NCBI RefSeq assembly: GCF_019703855.1 | Contig: NZ_AP024086.1 | Coordinates: 3,678,501 to 3,742,500 of the forward strand | Reading direction: 5' to 3' | Source: Desulfomarina profundi | GTDB taxonomy: Bacteria; Desulfobacterota; Desulfobulbia; Desulfobulbales; Desulfocapsaceae | DNA length: 64,000 nucleotides | Position numbers and translations under genes: made by a program | The notes under the pieces: model-generated | What the model saw: only the letters and a program-made list of their open reading frames with translations | Told to the model about the DNA's origin: nothing | Databases searched by the model: none | In this document: piece after piece, positions 54,967-64,000 of the stretch | Layout of the letters: each line of letters starts with the position of its first letter | Position numbering within the stretch: the stretch's first letter is position 1

Positions 54967-55878
54967 ATGTTTAACAAAATGATTGCCGGAATTCTTCCGT
55001 ACATGCCCAAAAAGCTGGTCTGGATGTTTTCAAAAGAGTATATAGCCGGCGAAACCATTGAGGAAGCGATAGTAAATGCAAAAAAACTCAATGATGAAGG
55101 AATACTGACGACTATAGATGTTCTTGGCGAATTTATAACTACCTTGGAAGAGGCGGAAGAAAACAAAAAGGAATACCTGGATGTTATTGATGCGGCCGAA
55201 AAAGCCGGAGTTGAAGGAAATTATTCCCTGAAGCCTACGTTTTTCGGGCTGTTGATAGACAAGGACGTTGCCTTCACCCATATCCGTGAAATTGTCGCCA
55301 AAGCTGCTTCCTATGGGAATTTTATACGTATCGATATGGAGGATTCCCCCTGTACGGATATGGAGATTGAAATGTACCGGCAGTTGAAACAGGAGTTTCC
55401 TGGAAATGTCGGTCTTGTTGTTCAGTCCTACCTGAGGAGAACTCGTGTTGATATTGAAAGCCTGGAAGACCTGAACAGTGAAGAATTCCCTGTGAATTTA
55501 AGAGTCTGCAAAGGGATTTACGTTGAGCCGGAAGAAATAGCTTTTAAAAAATATGAAGAAGTGAACAGCCATTTCCTGGACGATGTTGAGTTGATGTTTC
55601 AAAAAAAGATGTATCCGGCGATAGCCACCCACGATATTCCATTGGTGGAGGGCGCTTTTAAGCTGATAGAAAAATACAATGTCCCAAGGGATAAATATGA
55701 ATTCCAGATGCTTTATGGGGTTACACCAGGACTGAGAAAGTCAATTCTGGATAAAGGGCATCGAATGCGTGTTTATGTACCTTTCGGAAAGCAATGGTTC
55801 GGTTATTCAACCCGGCGATTGAAGGAAAACCCGAAAATGGCAGGAGTGATCATAAAAGCGCTTTTTAAAAAAGGGTAA
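54967..55878 (+). CDS. Proline dehydrogenase
   Basis: The FAD enzyme oxidises proline to pyrroline-5-carboxylate. The (beta/alpha)8 barrel features are LKPTFFGLLIDKDVAF, IRIDMEDSPCTDMEIEMY, VGLVVQSYLRRTRVD, VNLRVCKGIYVEP, ATHDIPLVEGA, and the C-terminal RMRVYVPFGKQWFGYSTRRL. The start is set at MFNKMIAGILPYMPKK (54967), after gaggtgg; the frame is open from an ATG at 54913. No pyrroline-5-carboxylate dehydrogenase gene follows; the kor operon does, 256 bases on. Confidence 0.92.
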   Translation: MFNKMIAGILPYMPKKLVWMFSKEYIAGETIEEAIVNAKKLNDEGILTTIDVLGEFITTLEEAEENKKEYLDVIDAAEKAGVEGNYSLKPTFFGLLIDKDVAFTHIREIVAKAASYGNFIRIDMEDSPCTDMEIEMYRQLKQEFPGNVGLVVQSYLRRTRVDIESLEDLNSEEFPVNLRVCKGIYVEPEEIAFKKYEEVNSHFLDDVELMFQKKMYPAIATHDIPLVEGAFKLIEKYNVPRDKYEFQMLYGVTPGLRKSILDKGHRMRVYVPFGKQWFGYSTRRLKENPKMAGVIIKALFKKG

Positions 55879-56134
55879 TCTGTTTCCGTGGCTTGTATTG
55901 TACATATACTCACCCTGACAAAAAAAGATTAAAAAAAGAGTTAATATTGCAATTACAGCTTGACAGACGATTTCTTTGATATAGAGAGTACAGAATATTT
56001 CCGCCTTTTGACTGTATGGGTATTTTCGGGAAAATGATGGAAATGCAAGCCGTTTTTAATGGGGTGTCCTGAAAGATCGGGAAACTCTGAAATTTAATAT
56101 TTGATTAAAGATAATCAATATTTAAGAGGATGGT

Positions 56135-56359
56135 ATGGCCAGGCAGAAACTCAGGGAAATTGTGATAAACCGGGATTGGTGCAAAGGGTGTGGTATATGT
56201 GTTCACTTTTGCCCGACGAAGGTTCTGGAGCTTGACGCAGAGGATAAATCGGTGGCGGTCAGGCCGGAGGACTGTATCTGTTGTAAAATGTGTGAACTAC
56301 GGTGCCCGGATCTCGCAATCGAGGTACTGACAGACCAGGGTGAGAACAATGAAGAATAA
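56135..56359 (+). CDS. korD: 2-oxoacid:ferredoxin oxidoreductase ferredoxin-like subunit (KorD)
   Basis: The 74-residue protein has two 4Fe-4S motifs, CKGCGICVHFCP and CICCKMCELRCP. It passes electrons from the catalytic subunits to free ferredoxin. First gene of the korDABC operon; it overlaps korA by a few bases (ATG 56349 before its stop). The ATG has aagagg upstream. Confidence 0.92.
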   Translation: MARQKLREIVINRDWCKGCGICVHFCPTKVLELDAEDKSVAVRPEDCICCKMCELRCPDLAIEVLTDQGENNEE

Positions 56360-57496
56360 TATCAGATTCGTCCAGGGCAACGAGGCTTGTGTTGAGGGTG
56401 CACTGTATGCGGGGGTCGACTTTTTTGCCGGTTATCCTATTACGCCTTCAACGGAAATTGCAGAAATACTTTCAAGAAAGCTGCCGGAGCGTGGAGGGAA
56501 GTTTATCCAGATGGAGGATGAAATAGCCTCGATGTGTGCTGTGATCGGTGCTTCGCTTACCGGACGAAAAGCCATGACAGCAACGAGCGGTCCCGGCTTT
56601 TCCCTTAAACAGGAGGCGATAGGTTATGCCTGCATGACCGAGATTCCGTGTGTGATTGCCAATGTGCAGCGGGGAGGACCATCAACCGGAAATCCCACCC
56701 ATGTCAGCCAGGGAGATATTAATCAGGCAAGATGGGGAACCCACGGAGACCATGCTATTATTGCCTTGACAGCATCAAATCATCAGGATGTTTTTGAAAT
56801 TACAGTTACGGCATTCAACCTCGCTGAGACCTACAGGACTCCGGTTATCCTGTTATTTGATGAAGCAGTTGGTCATATGCGCGAAAAACTGATTATCCCG
56901 GAAACGGGAGAACATGAAGTCGTAAGTCGACTGCGCACATCCCTGGGTAAGGATGTTGACTACCATCCTTACCTGCCAAGAGAAGATGGTCGTCTGCCCA
57001 TGTCCGACTTTGGGGCCCATCACCGATACAATGTGACCGGACTGTTTCATGACATGTGGGGCTTTCCTTCAAATAACCCCGGGTGGTGAATGAGCTTCTC
57101 CGTCATCTTGTTGACAAGATAGATAACAATATTCACGTCATTACAAGGTACAAGGAACATTATCTCGAGGGAGCGGAGTATATAATGATTTCGTACGGAT
57201 CTTCTGCGAGATCCGCAATCCATCTTGCCAGGGAAAGAAGGGCCAAGGGGGAAAAGATAGGTGTTCTTGAGCTGCAATCTCTCTGGCCGTTTCCGGTGGA
57301 GATGGTAAAAGAAAAATGTGCTAATGCAAAGGCTGTTCTTGTGGTTGAGATGAACATGGGACAGATTACCGCCCAGGTCAAGGCTGCTGTTAAAAAACCG
57401 GGTCGTGTATTTCTTGCCAATCGAATTGACGGGCACCTTGTAACACCTTCAGATATCAAGAAACTTCTTCGGGTTATCCAGGGGAGGGGAGTATAA
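56349..57496 (+). CDS. korA: 2-oxoacid:ferredoxin oxidoreductase alpha subunit (KorA), interrupted by a frameshift
   Basis: KorA carries the pyrimidine-type domains of the thiamine-diphosphate enzyme. The first frame contains AGYPITPSTEIAEILS, MEDEIASMCAVIGASLTG, TATSGPGFSLKQEAIG and MRTGxP-like TEIPCVIANVQRGGPSTG, and ends SNNPGW. The second frame starts VNELLRHLVDKIDNN and includes IMISYGSSARSAIHLARE and VVEMNMGQI. Adding one base at 57077-57083 gives SNNPGVVNELLRHL and one ~380-residue protein of normal size. ATG 56349 is preferred over GTG 56340. Likely a sequence error. Confidence 0.9.
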
Positions 57497-57497
57497 T

Positions 57498-58310
57498 ATG
57501 GCTGTTAAGGATTATTTAAGAGAACGTTTTTTCCCTCATATGTGGTGCCCCGGTTGTGGCCACGGAACGATTCTGAATTCGTTGCTCCGGGCGGTCGAGG
57601 AACTGGGACTGGGAAAAAATGATATTGTCATGACTTCCGGAATTGGCTGTTCCGCCAGAATTTCAGGGTATGTTGATTTTCATTCTCTGCACACCATGCA
57701 TGGCAGGGCCCTGGCCTGCGCGACCGGTGTCAAGCTGAGTCAACCGCGTCTGAACGTTATTGTACCCATGGGTGATGGTGATGCCCTGGCCATCGGTGGC
57801 AATCATTTCATCCATGCCGCAAGACGAAATATAGACATCACTGCTATTGTGATGAATAACCGGATTTATGGAATGACAGGAGGACAGTTTTCTCCCCTTT
57901 CCGGCCCCGGTGTAAACGCAACCACGGCACCCTATAAAACCATTGATAACAATTTTGATGTGGTTGAACTGGCAACCGCAGCGGGAGCAAGCTTTGTAGC
58001 CCGCTCAACCGCGTTTCATGCCAAAGAATCAACGGAAATACTCAAAAAGGCTATTTTGCACAAGGGATTTTCCGTGGTTGAAATTCTTTCCCAGTGCCCA
58101 ACCCACTATGGCCGGAAAAACAAGGAAGGTGATGCGGCATCCATGCTTGAAATCCATAAAGCCAATACGGCAAAGCTTGGATCCAAGGCGTTGAAGGAAA
58201 ACCCGGAGCTGATTCCCCGTGGGATTTTTGTTGATGTGGATAAACCGGAATATTGTGAAGAGTACGATAAATTAATTGCTTTTGCGATGAAGAAGGAGAA
58301 AGCGTCATGA
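57498..58310 (+). CDS. korB: 2-oxoacid:ferredoxin oxidoreductase beta subunit (KorB)
   Basis: KorB binds thiamine diphosphate: MWCPGCGHGTILNSL, SGIGCSARISGYVDFHSLHT, GDGDALAIGGNHFIHAARR (TPP-Mg motif) and IVMNNRIYGMTGGQFSP. The four-subunit arrangement without a fused ferredoxin fits 2-oxoglutarate synthase, though branched 2-oxoacids are possible. The stop overlaps korC (ATGA). Confidence 0.94.
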   Translation: MAVKDYLRERFFPHMWCPGCGHGTILNSLLRAVEELGLGKNDIVMTSGIGCSARISGYVDFHSLHTMHGRALACATGVKLSQPRLNVIVPMGDGDALAIGGNHFIHAARRNIDITAIVMNNRIYGMTGGQFSPLSGPGVNATTAPYKTIDNNFDVVELATAAGASFVARSTAFHAKESTEILKKAILHKGFSVVEILSQCPTHYGRKNKEGDAASMLEIHKANTAKLGSKALKENPELIPRGIFVDVDKPEYCEEYDKLIAFAMKKEKAS

Positions 58311-58843
58311 AGCGAACCCGACTTGTTTTTTCAGGATCCGGCGGACAGGGGGTTATTACGGCGGCTATCATCCTCGCTGAGGCTGCGGTTATCCACGAGG
58401 GAATAAATGCCACCCAGTCGCAGAGTTACGGTGCTGCCGCAAGGGGGGGAGCCACACGGAGTGATATTATTCTGTCAGAGGGTGAGATTCATTTTCCGGA
58501 AGTGGTTCAGCCGAACGTCCTGGTCTGTCTGACTCAGGAGGCTTATAATACTTATTCCTCCATTGTTCGTCCGGGAGGAACATTGCTTACAGACAGTCGT
58601 TTTGTCAAACCCATAAAGAAAATTGATGCACGGCAGACAGAGTTGCCGATGTATGACACGGTGATGAAGGAAATCGGCAAGCCGATTGTTTTTAATATCT
58701 GTGTTCTGGGAGCCCTGATCGGTATTACTGAACTGTTGAAACCCGCTTCACTGATGAAAGCAGTGGCAGACAGGGTTCCAAAGGATTTTCTTGAAATGAA
58801 CAATAAGGCTTTTGATCTTGGTCTCTCTTTGGGGGCTGAGTGA
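58307..58843 (+). CDS. korC: 2-oxoacid:ferredoxin oxidoreductase gamma subunit (KorC)
   Basis: The 178-residue gamma domain shows FSGSGGQGVITAAIILAEAA and ATQSQSYGAAARGGATRSDI, both characteristic, and ends EMNNKAFDLGLSLGAE. It completes the Kor complex that links the oxidative or reductive TCA branch to ferredoxin. Confidence 0.94.
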   Translation: MKRTRLVFSGSGGQGVITAAIILAEAAVIHEGINATQSQSYGAAARGGATRSDIILSEGEIHFPEVVQPNVLVCLTQEAYNTYSSIVRPGGTLLTDSRFVKPIKKIDARQTELPMYDTVMKEIGKPIVFNICVLGALIGITELLKPASLMKAVADRVPKDFLEMNNKAFDLGLSLGAE

Positions 58844-58881
58844 CAAGGGAATAGAAAATTTAAAACCGGGTTACATGTTAA

Positions 58882-58916
58882 AAAGTCGGTGCCTCAAAAG
58901 GGGTACCGACTTTTTT
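58882..58916 (+). terminator. Rho-independent terminator after korC
   Basis: AAAGTCGGT pairs with ACCGACTTT across a ~14-base loop and ends in TTTTTT. It closes the korDABC transcript. Confidence 0.9.
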
Positions 58917-58934
58917 GTTGCGACCTTCTGTCTG

Positions 58935-58962
58935 CCTGAATTGATAAGAAGTGCGGGGTAAT
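58935..58962 (+). repeat. Solo end of the 225-bp repeat family
   Basis: CCTGAATTGATAAGAAGTGC then GGGGTAAT resembles the right terminus of the 225-bp element (CCTGAACTGATGAAAAATGC GGG) with about five differences. No other part of the element is beside it. Confidence 0.45.
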
Positions 58963-59046
58963 GGGTAAGCAAAAAAATGTTTGTTTGACTCTTTTGCTTT
59001 TCCTGCCGTATGATGGATATAATAATAATTCTTATCGAGGGAATAT

Positions 59047-60297
59047 ATGGATCGAATACTACTGGTGGAAGACAGTCCGATGTATGGCCGTCTGGCCAAA
59101 TCCAGAATTGAGGAGCATTTTGATCTTCCGGTTTTCTGGACCAAAACCATGGAAGAAACGGTTACGTTGCTGGATAGGGCCGACGACAGTTTTTCAATGG
59201 CCCTGCTTGATTTCAATCTTCCCGATGCACCAGATGGTGAAGTTATTGACAAGGTGCTTGACAGGGGCATTTCCTCCATTGTCTTCACTGCCAATATGAG
59301 CGATACCGTTCGTGAATTTGTCTGGAAAAAGAAGGTTGCAGACTATATTTTAAAAGATGATCCCAGCAGTCTTGATTATGTCATTAAGGCGATGGCCAGA
59401 CTCCGGAGGAACAGCAGCAGGTTTATTTTAATTGTGCACAAGTCCGATTCATTTCGCACTGCAATATCAGAACTACTCTATGTTCACAGGTTTCGTATTG
59501 TAACAGCCTCAAGTGGGCGGGCTGCCCTTGAAATACTCGCTCGTTATCCGGAAATCTGTCTTGTTATTTCCGGGGCAGAATTTGAAGACATGGACGGCTG
59601 CAGTCTCTGTAGAAAGATCAGGGAGATCCATTCAGCCGATTCTTTAGCTATTATCGGAACATGGAAAGGAGAGGATGCGACCGCAGGCGCAAAGTTTCTG
59701 AAAAATGGTGCCAATGATTTTATAAGGCAGGATTTTCTGGTTGAGGAATTTTACAGTCGTATAAATAACTGTATAGAGAACCTGACACTGATTGAGAAAT
59801 TAAAAGAATCGGCCATGAAGGATTTCCTCACGGGATTGTATAATCGGCGCAGCTTTTTCGATCGGGGTGAAAAACTTTATACCCGTACAGTTAAGGAGGG
59901 GGAGGAGCTCTGCTGCGCAATGATTGATATTGATTATTTCAAGAAGGTCAATGACAGTTTTGGCCATGATGTTGGAGACAGGGTGATACAGAGGGTGGCA
60001 CAGATTCTTCTTGAGGGTGTTGGTAAAAATGATATTGTTGCCAGGTTCGGTGGGGAAGAGTTCTGTCTGCTGCTGAAAGGTTCAGACAAAGACAGGGGCT
60101 GGTGTCTGCTGGAGGAGTTACGAAAAAAAATCCAGAAAAACGCCATGGCAACCACCGAAAAAGGAGAGCCTGTTTTTGTCAGTATCAGTGGTGGCCTGTG
60201 CGTCAGTCATCTCGGTTGCCTGAATGATATGATTAAAAGAGCAGACGACAGTCTTTACAGGGCAAAACAGAATGGACGCAACACTATTGTCTCTTGA
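59047..60297 (+). CDS. Response regulator with two receivers and a GGDEF domain (diguanylate cyclase)
   Basis: Receiver 1 (about 1-115) has LLVEDSPMYGR, phospho-Asp ALLDFNLPDAPDG and Lys in ILKDDP. Receiver 2 (about 130-245) keeps the fold (LVISGAEFEDMDGCSL) but has Gly-Ala where the phospho-Asp is expected and no acidic pair, so it is probably inactive. The GGDEF domain (about 255-415) has LTGLYNRRSFFD, IDIDYFKKVNDSFGHDVGD and FGGEEF (GGEEF active loop). It should make cyclic di-GMP. Ribosome site tcgaggg is upstream. Confidence 0.93.
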   Translation: MDRILLVEDSPMYGRLAKSRIEEHFDLPVFWTKTMEETVTLLDRADDSFSMALLDFNLPDAPDGEVIDKVLDRGISSIVFTANMSDTVREFVWKKKVADYILKDDPSSLDYVIKAMARLRRNSSRFILIVHKSDSFRTAISELLYVHRFRIVTASSGRAALEILARYPEICLVISGAEFEDMDGCSLCRKIREIHSADSLAIIGTWKGEDATAGAKFLKNGANDFIRQDFLVEEFYSRINNCIENLTLIEKLKESAMKDFLTGLYNRRSFFDRGEKLYTRTVKEGEELCCAMIDIDYFKKVNDSFGHDVGDRVIQRVAQILLEGVGKNDIVARFGGEEFCLLLKGSDKDRGWCLLEELRKKIQKNAMATTEKGEPVFVSISGGLCVSHLGCLNDMIKRADDSLYRAKQNGRNTIVS

Positions 60298-60312
60298 GGA
60301 AAAATACACTTT

Positions 60313-60777
60313 TCACCATTTGCAGAACGGATTGGTGACAAGGTTTGCGTTGTAGTATCTGGGATCGTCAGTTACTTCCCGGTCGATCCATTCGGGAACG
60401 GCAAAAGTTTCTCCTTCGTGTTGCAGTTCAATTTCCGCAAAAACCAGACCTTTGTTTTCACCTTCAAATTCGTCAACTTCCCAGGTAAACCCTTCAAAGG
60501 GAATTTTATATCTTGTCTTTTGTATCAGCGGTTTATGGCAGAGTTTTTCCAGGATCTCATTTGCTTCGGATACCGGGATTTCATATTCAAATTCCAGTCG
60601 GGTTTCTCCTTCACTGGGTCCCTTTACAGTGAAAAATCCTCGTTCCCCGATAATTCTTACACGCACAGTTCTTCCCTTCTCCGTGCTGAGGTATCCCTGG
60701 CAATATTTTTTTCCTTGTGCCAGGTTGCGCCAGTTTTCATTTTTCAGGAGAAACTTTTTTTCAATTTCCTGTCCCAT
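60313..60777 (-). CDS. CYTH-domain protein (triphosphate tunnel metalloenzyme family)
   Basis: The 154-residue protein begins GQEIEKKFLLKNENW, the EXEXK motif of the CYTH family, followed by RVRIIGERGFFTVKG, TRLEFEYEIP and AEIELQHEGE. These bind triphosphate and divalent metal in a beta-tunnel. Possible activities include inorganic triphosphatase or adenylate cyclase; triphosphatase is commoner in bacteria. Upstream lies the EI24-like gene. Confidence 0.9.
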   Translation of the reverse strand: MGQEIEKKFLLKNENWRNLAQGKKYCQGYLSTEKGRTVRVRIIGERGFFTVKGPSEGETRLEFEYEIPVSEANEILEKLCHKPLIQKTRYKIPFEGFTWEVDEFEGENKGLVFAEIELQHEGETFAVPEWIDREVTDDPRYYNANLVTNPFCKW

Positions 60778-60844
60778 TTTTATCCTTTTTTCAATACATT
60801 ATTGTGGGAAACCATACAGTTGTCACTGGCTCGGGGGAGTTTCA

Positions 60845-61648
60845 TTACTCCTGTTCCCTCTCAATACTCAATGATTCGGTCTTCTGCAGCTCAATGGCGG
60901 CGAAATTCAATGTAGCATGAATAGTAAGAACAGGAAAGAGCAGAGCCATGGCGAATATGTTTACTATCGGGATCATGGAAACCAGAGCCGGTAATATACC
61001 GATTCTGAGAGATGGGGCGGAATGATATTGCAACCATCCCAGTTTACTCCCCAGGGACCACCTGCGTCGTGAGGCGGGATAGTCGATAAACATCAGGGCC
61101 GAATAATATGTGTAGAGCAGAAAAACTGCCACCTGACCGATTCCTGGAATGAAGTTGACAAAAAGTGCGGCCACAGTGACAAGGATTCCGAAAAAGGCTA
61201 TTTTGATGCCTTCCAGGATATCTATAAAAAATCCGCCCAGGGTAAAATTTTCGTCGGCGTCAAAGAGTTCTCCGGCATACAGTTTTTCGGCAGCCGTACT
61301 GAGAAAGGCGTAACCCGGGGTAGTAATGGTGTAGGCCAGAAGAAAGGCAAGGTAGAATGAGACAATTCTGGAAATTACATTGAAAAGCCAGCTGGCGACC
61401 AGCCAGCCTTTGAATTTGATCCAGCCGATGATTGTTCCACTGTCCGGTGGATGAGCAAAAAAATTGCCGGTGAAACCAGTAATAAGGTCAATGGAAAACA
61501 CATACCCAACCCAGGTCAAGGCAAAAGTGATAAGGACGAGCAGGAGTGACCAGCCGAGCAGGCGTTTACGACGGAACATAAAACCAATGGAAGAGAGCAG
61601 GGGGATCCTGGTGCGGGTTTCCAGCCGTGATTCAGTATATCTTTTCAT
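60845..61648 (-). CDS. EI24/CysZ-like multi-pass membrane protein
   Basis: The 267-residue protein has about five or six hydrophobic segments and the EI24-family features FYLAFLLAYTITTPGYAFLS, VNFIPGIGQVAVFLLYTYYS and DYPASRRRWSLGSKLGWL. CysZ relatives import sulfate in some bacteria, but this subgroup is not characterised. It lies upstream of, and in the same direction as, the CYTH gene. Confidence 0.78.
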   Translation of the reverse strand: MKRYTESRLETRTRIPLLSSIGFMFRRKRLLGWSLLLVLITFALTWVGYVFSIDLITGFTGNFFAHPPDSGTIIGWIKFKGWLVASWLFNVISRIVSFYLAFLLAYTITTPGYAFLSTAAEKLYAGELFDADENFTLGGFFIDILEGIKIAFFGILVTVAALFVNFIPGIGQVAVFLLYTYYSALMFIDYPASRRRWSLGSKLGWLQYHSAPSLRIGILPALVSMIPIVNIFAMALLFPVLTIHATLNFAAIELQKTESLSIEREQE

Positions 61649-61821
61649 TTTTATTCAATACAGAATTGAGGTGAGAATATTGTTTTTTCTGTCTGTCCAT
61701 GCAGGCAGTGCAGCCCTGAAATTGTCGACAGCGTTGCAGAATATAGGTATTCTTGTTTTTCTGTAAAGGGTAGACTATTTTCACAAAGGATTATTTCCCA
61801 TATTTCACAGGGTAAGGTACA

Positions 61822-63199
61822 ATGGCAGCAATGGGAACAAAAAAGGGAAAAAAAGAAAAACCGTTCTTTGTCTGCCGGGAGTGCGGCTACAAGACAGTGA
61901 AATGGCTTGGACGATGCCCTGAATGCGGAGAATGGGAAAGTCTGGAAGAACATCAGCCGGTTTCTCCAGGCAAAGCTCTTTTGAAAGGAGTTGCTGAGCC
62001 GGTCCCCTTGCATCTGGCTCCGGACGGTGATGAGGAGCGCGTCAGCACAGGTATTGAAGAGCTTGACAGGGTTCTTGGGGAGGGATAGTTCCCGGTGGTG
62101 TGGTTCTTATCGGGGGAGAACCGGGGATTGGAAAATCGACCCTTCTTCTTCATCTGCTGGCTTCCATTGCCGATGAGAAGAGGAAAGTACTCTATGTTTC
62201 AGGTGAAGAGTCGTCCCGTCAGATAAAAATGCGGGCACGACGCCTGGATGCCATTCACCCCATGGAGTTTCTGGCAACGGAAAACGGGGTGGAAAATATC
62301 GTTGCCATGGCAACCACCATGAAGCCGGGACTTCTGGCTGTTGATTCAATACAGACCCTTACCTGTTCTGAGATATCCTCTTCTCCAGGTTCGGTTACCC
62401 AGGTCAGGGAGTCGGCTTACCGGCTCCTTGAGTTGGCAAAAAAAGAGAACATTCCTGTGGTGCTCGTGGGGCACGTGACCAAGGACGGAGCCATTGCCGG
62501 GCCAAAAGTTCTGGAGCATATGGTTGATACGGTTCTCTATTTTGAGGGGGATCGCAGTCATGCTTTTCGTATTCTGAGAACAGTCAAGAACCGTTTCGGC
62601 TCAACCAATGAAATTGGGGTTTTTGAGATGAAGGAAGAGGGACTGGTACAGGTGAAGAATCCTTCGGAGATTTTTCTTGCGGAGCGTCCCCTGGATGAAC
62701 CCGGTTCCGTGGTACTGCCGAGTGTGGAGGGAACCAGGCCGATCCTGGTGGAGGTCCAGGCACTGGTCAGTCCGACTAATCTTGGAACGGCCAGAAGGAC
62801 GGCAATCGGGGCCGACCCCAGAGGCTTTCACTGCTCTGTGCTGTGTTGGAAAAGAAGGCGGGACTCGACATGTATGGCCATGATATATTTCTCAATATTG
62901 CAGGAGGAATGCGCATTGATGAACCAGCCCTTGACCTGGGGGTAATCTGTGCCCTGGCCTCAAGCCTGATGGAAAAGCCGATCCCTTCGGCTACCGTGGT
63001 TTGTGGTGAGGTCGGACTTGCCGGGGAGATCAGGGCGATAGGTCATGTTGATATCCGGGTGAAGGAGGCGGAACGGCTGGGATTTACCCGGTTTATACTG
63101 CCGAAAAGCAACAGGGAAAGAATGAGCTGGAAACCGCAGATAAGACTGGTGGGGGTTTCCACGCTTCAGGAACTGCTTGAAATAATATTTGTTGAATGA
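61822..63199 (+). CDS. radA: DNA repair protein RadA, interrupted by two frameshifts
   Basis: RadA is a RecA-like branch-migration helicase. The N-terminal C4 zinc finger (CRECGYKTVKWLGRCPECGE) and EELDRVLG lie in frame 1; Walker A GGEPGIGKSTLLLHLL, VSGEESSRQIKMRARRL, VIDSIQT-like AVDSIQTLTC and KNRFGSTNEIGVFEM in frame 2; the Lon-protease-like C-terminal domain (YGHDIFLNIAGGMRIDEPAL, GEVGLAGEIRAIG) in frame 3. One base added at 62077-62080 gives LGGGIVPGGVVLIGG, and one at 62816-62819 gives GADPQRLSLLCAVLEKKAG. The restored ~459-residue protein has normal size. Sequence error is the likely cause. Confidence 0.92.
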
Positions 63200-63235
63200 C
63201 CTGAAATAGTTATAGAGTAAACAAAGGAGCATATA

Positions 63236-63346
63236 ATGTCAGACATGCATCATGAGCACGAAGAGGATAACAGCATCAATGTGAAGGTGGCGATTTTTTT
63301 TGTGGCGGTAATTGCAGTGATTTTCTTTCTTGGCGTGATCAACTGA
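63236..63346 (+). CDS. 36-residue single-helix membrane protein
   Basis: ATG 63236 follows aaaggagc. The peptide has a His/acid-rich head (MSDMHHEHEEDNSINVK) and one hydrophobic helix (VAIFFVAVIAVIFFLGVI). It may be a small membrane subunit or regulator; I do not recognise a family. It lies 36 bases after radA and 36 before the cyclase-like gene. Confidence 0.5.
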   Translation: MSDMHHEHEEDNSINVKVAIFFVAVIAVIFFLGVIN

Positions 63347-63382
63347 TGCCCTGGGGAGACTGCAGATCAAAAGAACCGGTGG

Positions 63383-64000
63383 ATGTGGCAAATGATTGAG
63401 TGCCCGGACGAGAGGGAAGTTGTCATTCTCATGACCGATATGGTCAAGTATTCCTGGACCACCTCCGCCATGAGTCCCGGGGAAATTAAGGATTTTTTGA
63501 TCGAGTATCACACAGCAATCCATGACCTGGTTGACCATGAAACCAACGGTCCCCTGGAAATTGAGCCATCCGCCGGAGACGGCTCCCTGATTATTTTTGA
63601 GAAACGGTCCGGAGAGGGAAAGTCGGGTGTATGCTGTCGTGCCCTGAAAACTGCAGTTAAAATTGCTGAGGCGGTGGCTGACGGCCGACTTCAACCCACA
63701 CGCATGGGAATATTGCTTGGGGATATAACGTCCGCCAGGTTGGGTTCCAGGGTCGTAAAATTTGGATCCAGTTTTGCGGTGGCAAACAGGCTTGAGGAGT
63801 TGTGCGGATACTTCGGCACGGACCTGCTTATGGACCGGGAAGTGGCGAGATACCAGAAAGGATACGATGATTCTCTGCTGATCATGGCAAAGGTCAGTCT
63901 CACAAGTGTCCTCCATCCGATGAACATCTTTACGCTCTGTCTTCCCGGTATCCAGAATTATCCTGCCGGAGTGGACAGGATCCGGTTGCTTCGTTTTATT
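63383..64000 (+). CDS. Class III nucleotidyl-cyclase-like protein (3' partial)
   Basis: The frame runs off the right edge (206 residues visible). The fold resembles adenylate/guanylate cyclases: VVILMTDMVKYSWTT (first metal Asp), IEPSAGDGSLIIFEK (second block), RMGILLGDITSARLG and SSFAVANRLEEL. In active cyclases the last block is GDxVNxAxRLE; here the Asn position is Ala and the preceding Asp is Ser, so catalytic activity is doubtful. The start follows ccggtgg. It could be a degenerate cyclase or a signalling domain of a larger protein. Confidence 0.7.
   Translation, partial: MWQMIECPDEREVVILMTDMVKYSWTTSAMSPGEIKDFLIEYHTAIHDLVDHETNGPLEIEPSAGDGSLIIFEKRSGEGKSGVCCRALKTAVKIAEAVADGRLQPTRMGILLGDITSARLGSRVVKFGSSFAVANRLEELCGYFGTDLLMDREVARYQKGYDDSLLIMAKVSLTSVLHPMNIFTLCLPGIQNYPAGVDRIRLLRFI

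Overview
The window looks like the replication-origin-proximal part of the chromosome of an anaerobic Desulfobacterota bacterium, most likely a relative of the Desulfobulbales. The placement rests on gene content and is an inference: a divergent yeeE / tusA-dsrEFH-like sulfur-relay locus, a ferredoxin-dependent 2-oxoacid oxidoreductase (korDABC), an ECF nickel/cobalt importer with NikK- and NikL-type helpers, an AMMECR1 protein and many two-component proteins. No rRNA, CRISPR array, prophage or transposase gene was found.

Layout. 1-2.5 kb: end of a sugar-nucleotidyltransferase/glycosyltransferase fusion and a polytopic membrane protein. 2.4-7 kb: trmO, then an ECF metal-uptake operon (cbiM, nikL-like, nikK-like, cbiQ, cbiO) behind repeated GTAACAC half-sites. 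7.3-12.6 kb: a giant kinase-like/AAA/GAF/histidine-kinase signalling protein. 12.6-19.8 kb: minus-strand housekeeping genes (thioesterase, YkgJ-type Cys cluster protein, AMMECR1, FabH-like synthase, hybrid kinase, rlmKL). 19.9-20.7 kb: a repeat-rich intergenic block, then pal. 21.4-26.3 kb: minus-strand operon REC-HD-GYP, gatC, gatA, hisC, cmk. 26.6-30.8 kb: histone-deacetylase-like protein and the sulfur-relay locus. 30.8-40 kb: serine hydrolase, AT-rich possible origin, dnaN, gyrB, gyrA, gpsA. 39.6-48.5 kb: rdgB, queH, a NifA-like regulator, two tRNA-Ser genes, parB, parA, two perfect parS sites, nadB, and tRNA-Glu and tRNA-Lys. 48.7-53.7 kb: rdgC with a partner gene, gatB, radC, hemW. 53.7-58.9 kb: GntR regulator, proline dehydrogenase, korDABC. 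59-64 kb: diguanylate cyclase, CYTH protein, EI24-like membrane protein, radA and a partial cyclase-like protein.

Gene direction switches from mostly minus to mostly plus near 32 kb. By eye the plus strand is C-rich on the left and G-rich on the right, which suits an origin in the 32-45 kb interval; parABS lies inside it.

Two things stand out. First, at least nine breaks in conserved genes (trmO, nikL-like, the giant kinase, rlmKL, HDAC, rdgC partner, korA, radA twice) are all repaired by adding one G or C to a short G/C run. This points to systematic homopolymer under-calling in the sequence rather than real gene decay. Second, three unrelated families of short non-coding repeats are dispersed here: a 225-bp element in inverted copies whose hairpin shows a compensatory base change, a ~115-bp element in three copies, and a ~70-bp element in five copies, one of which is read as the N-terminus of the nikL-like gene.
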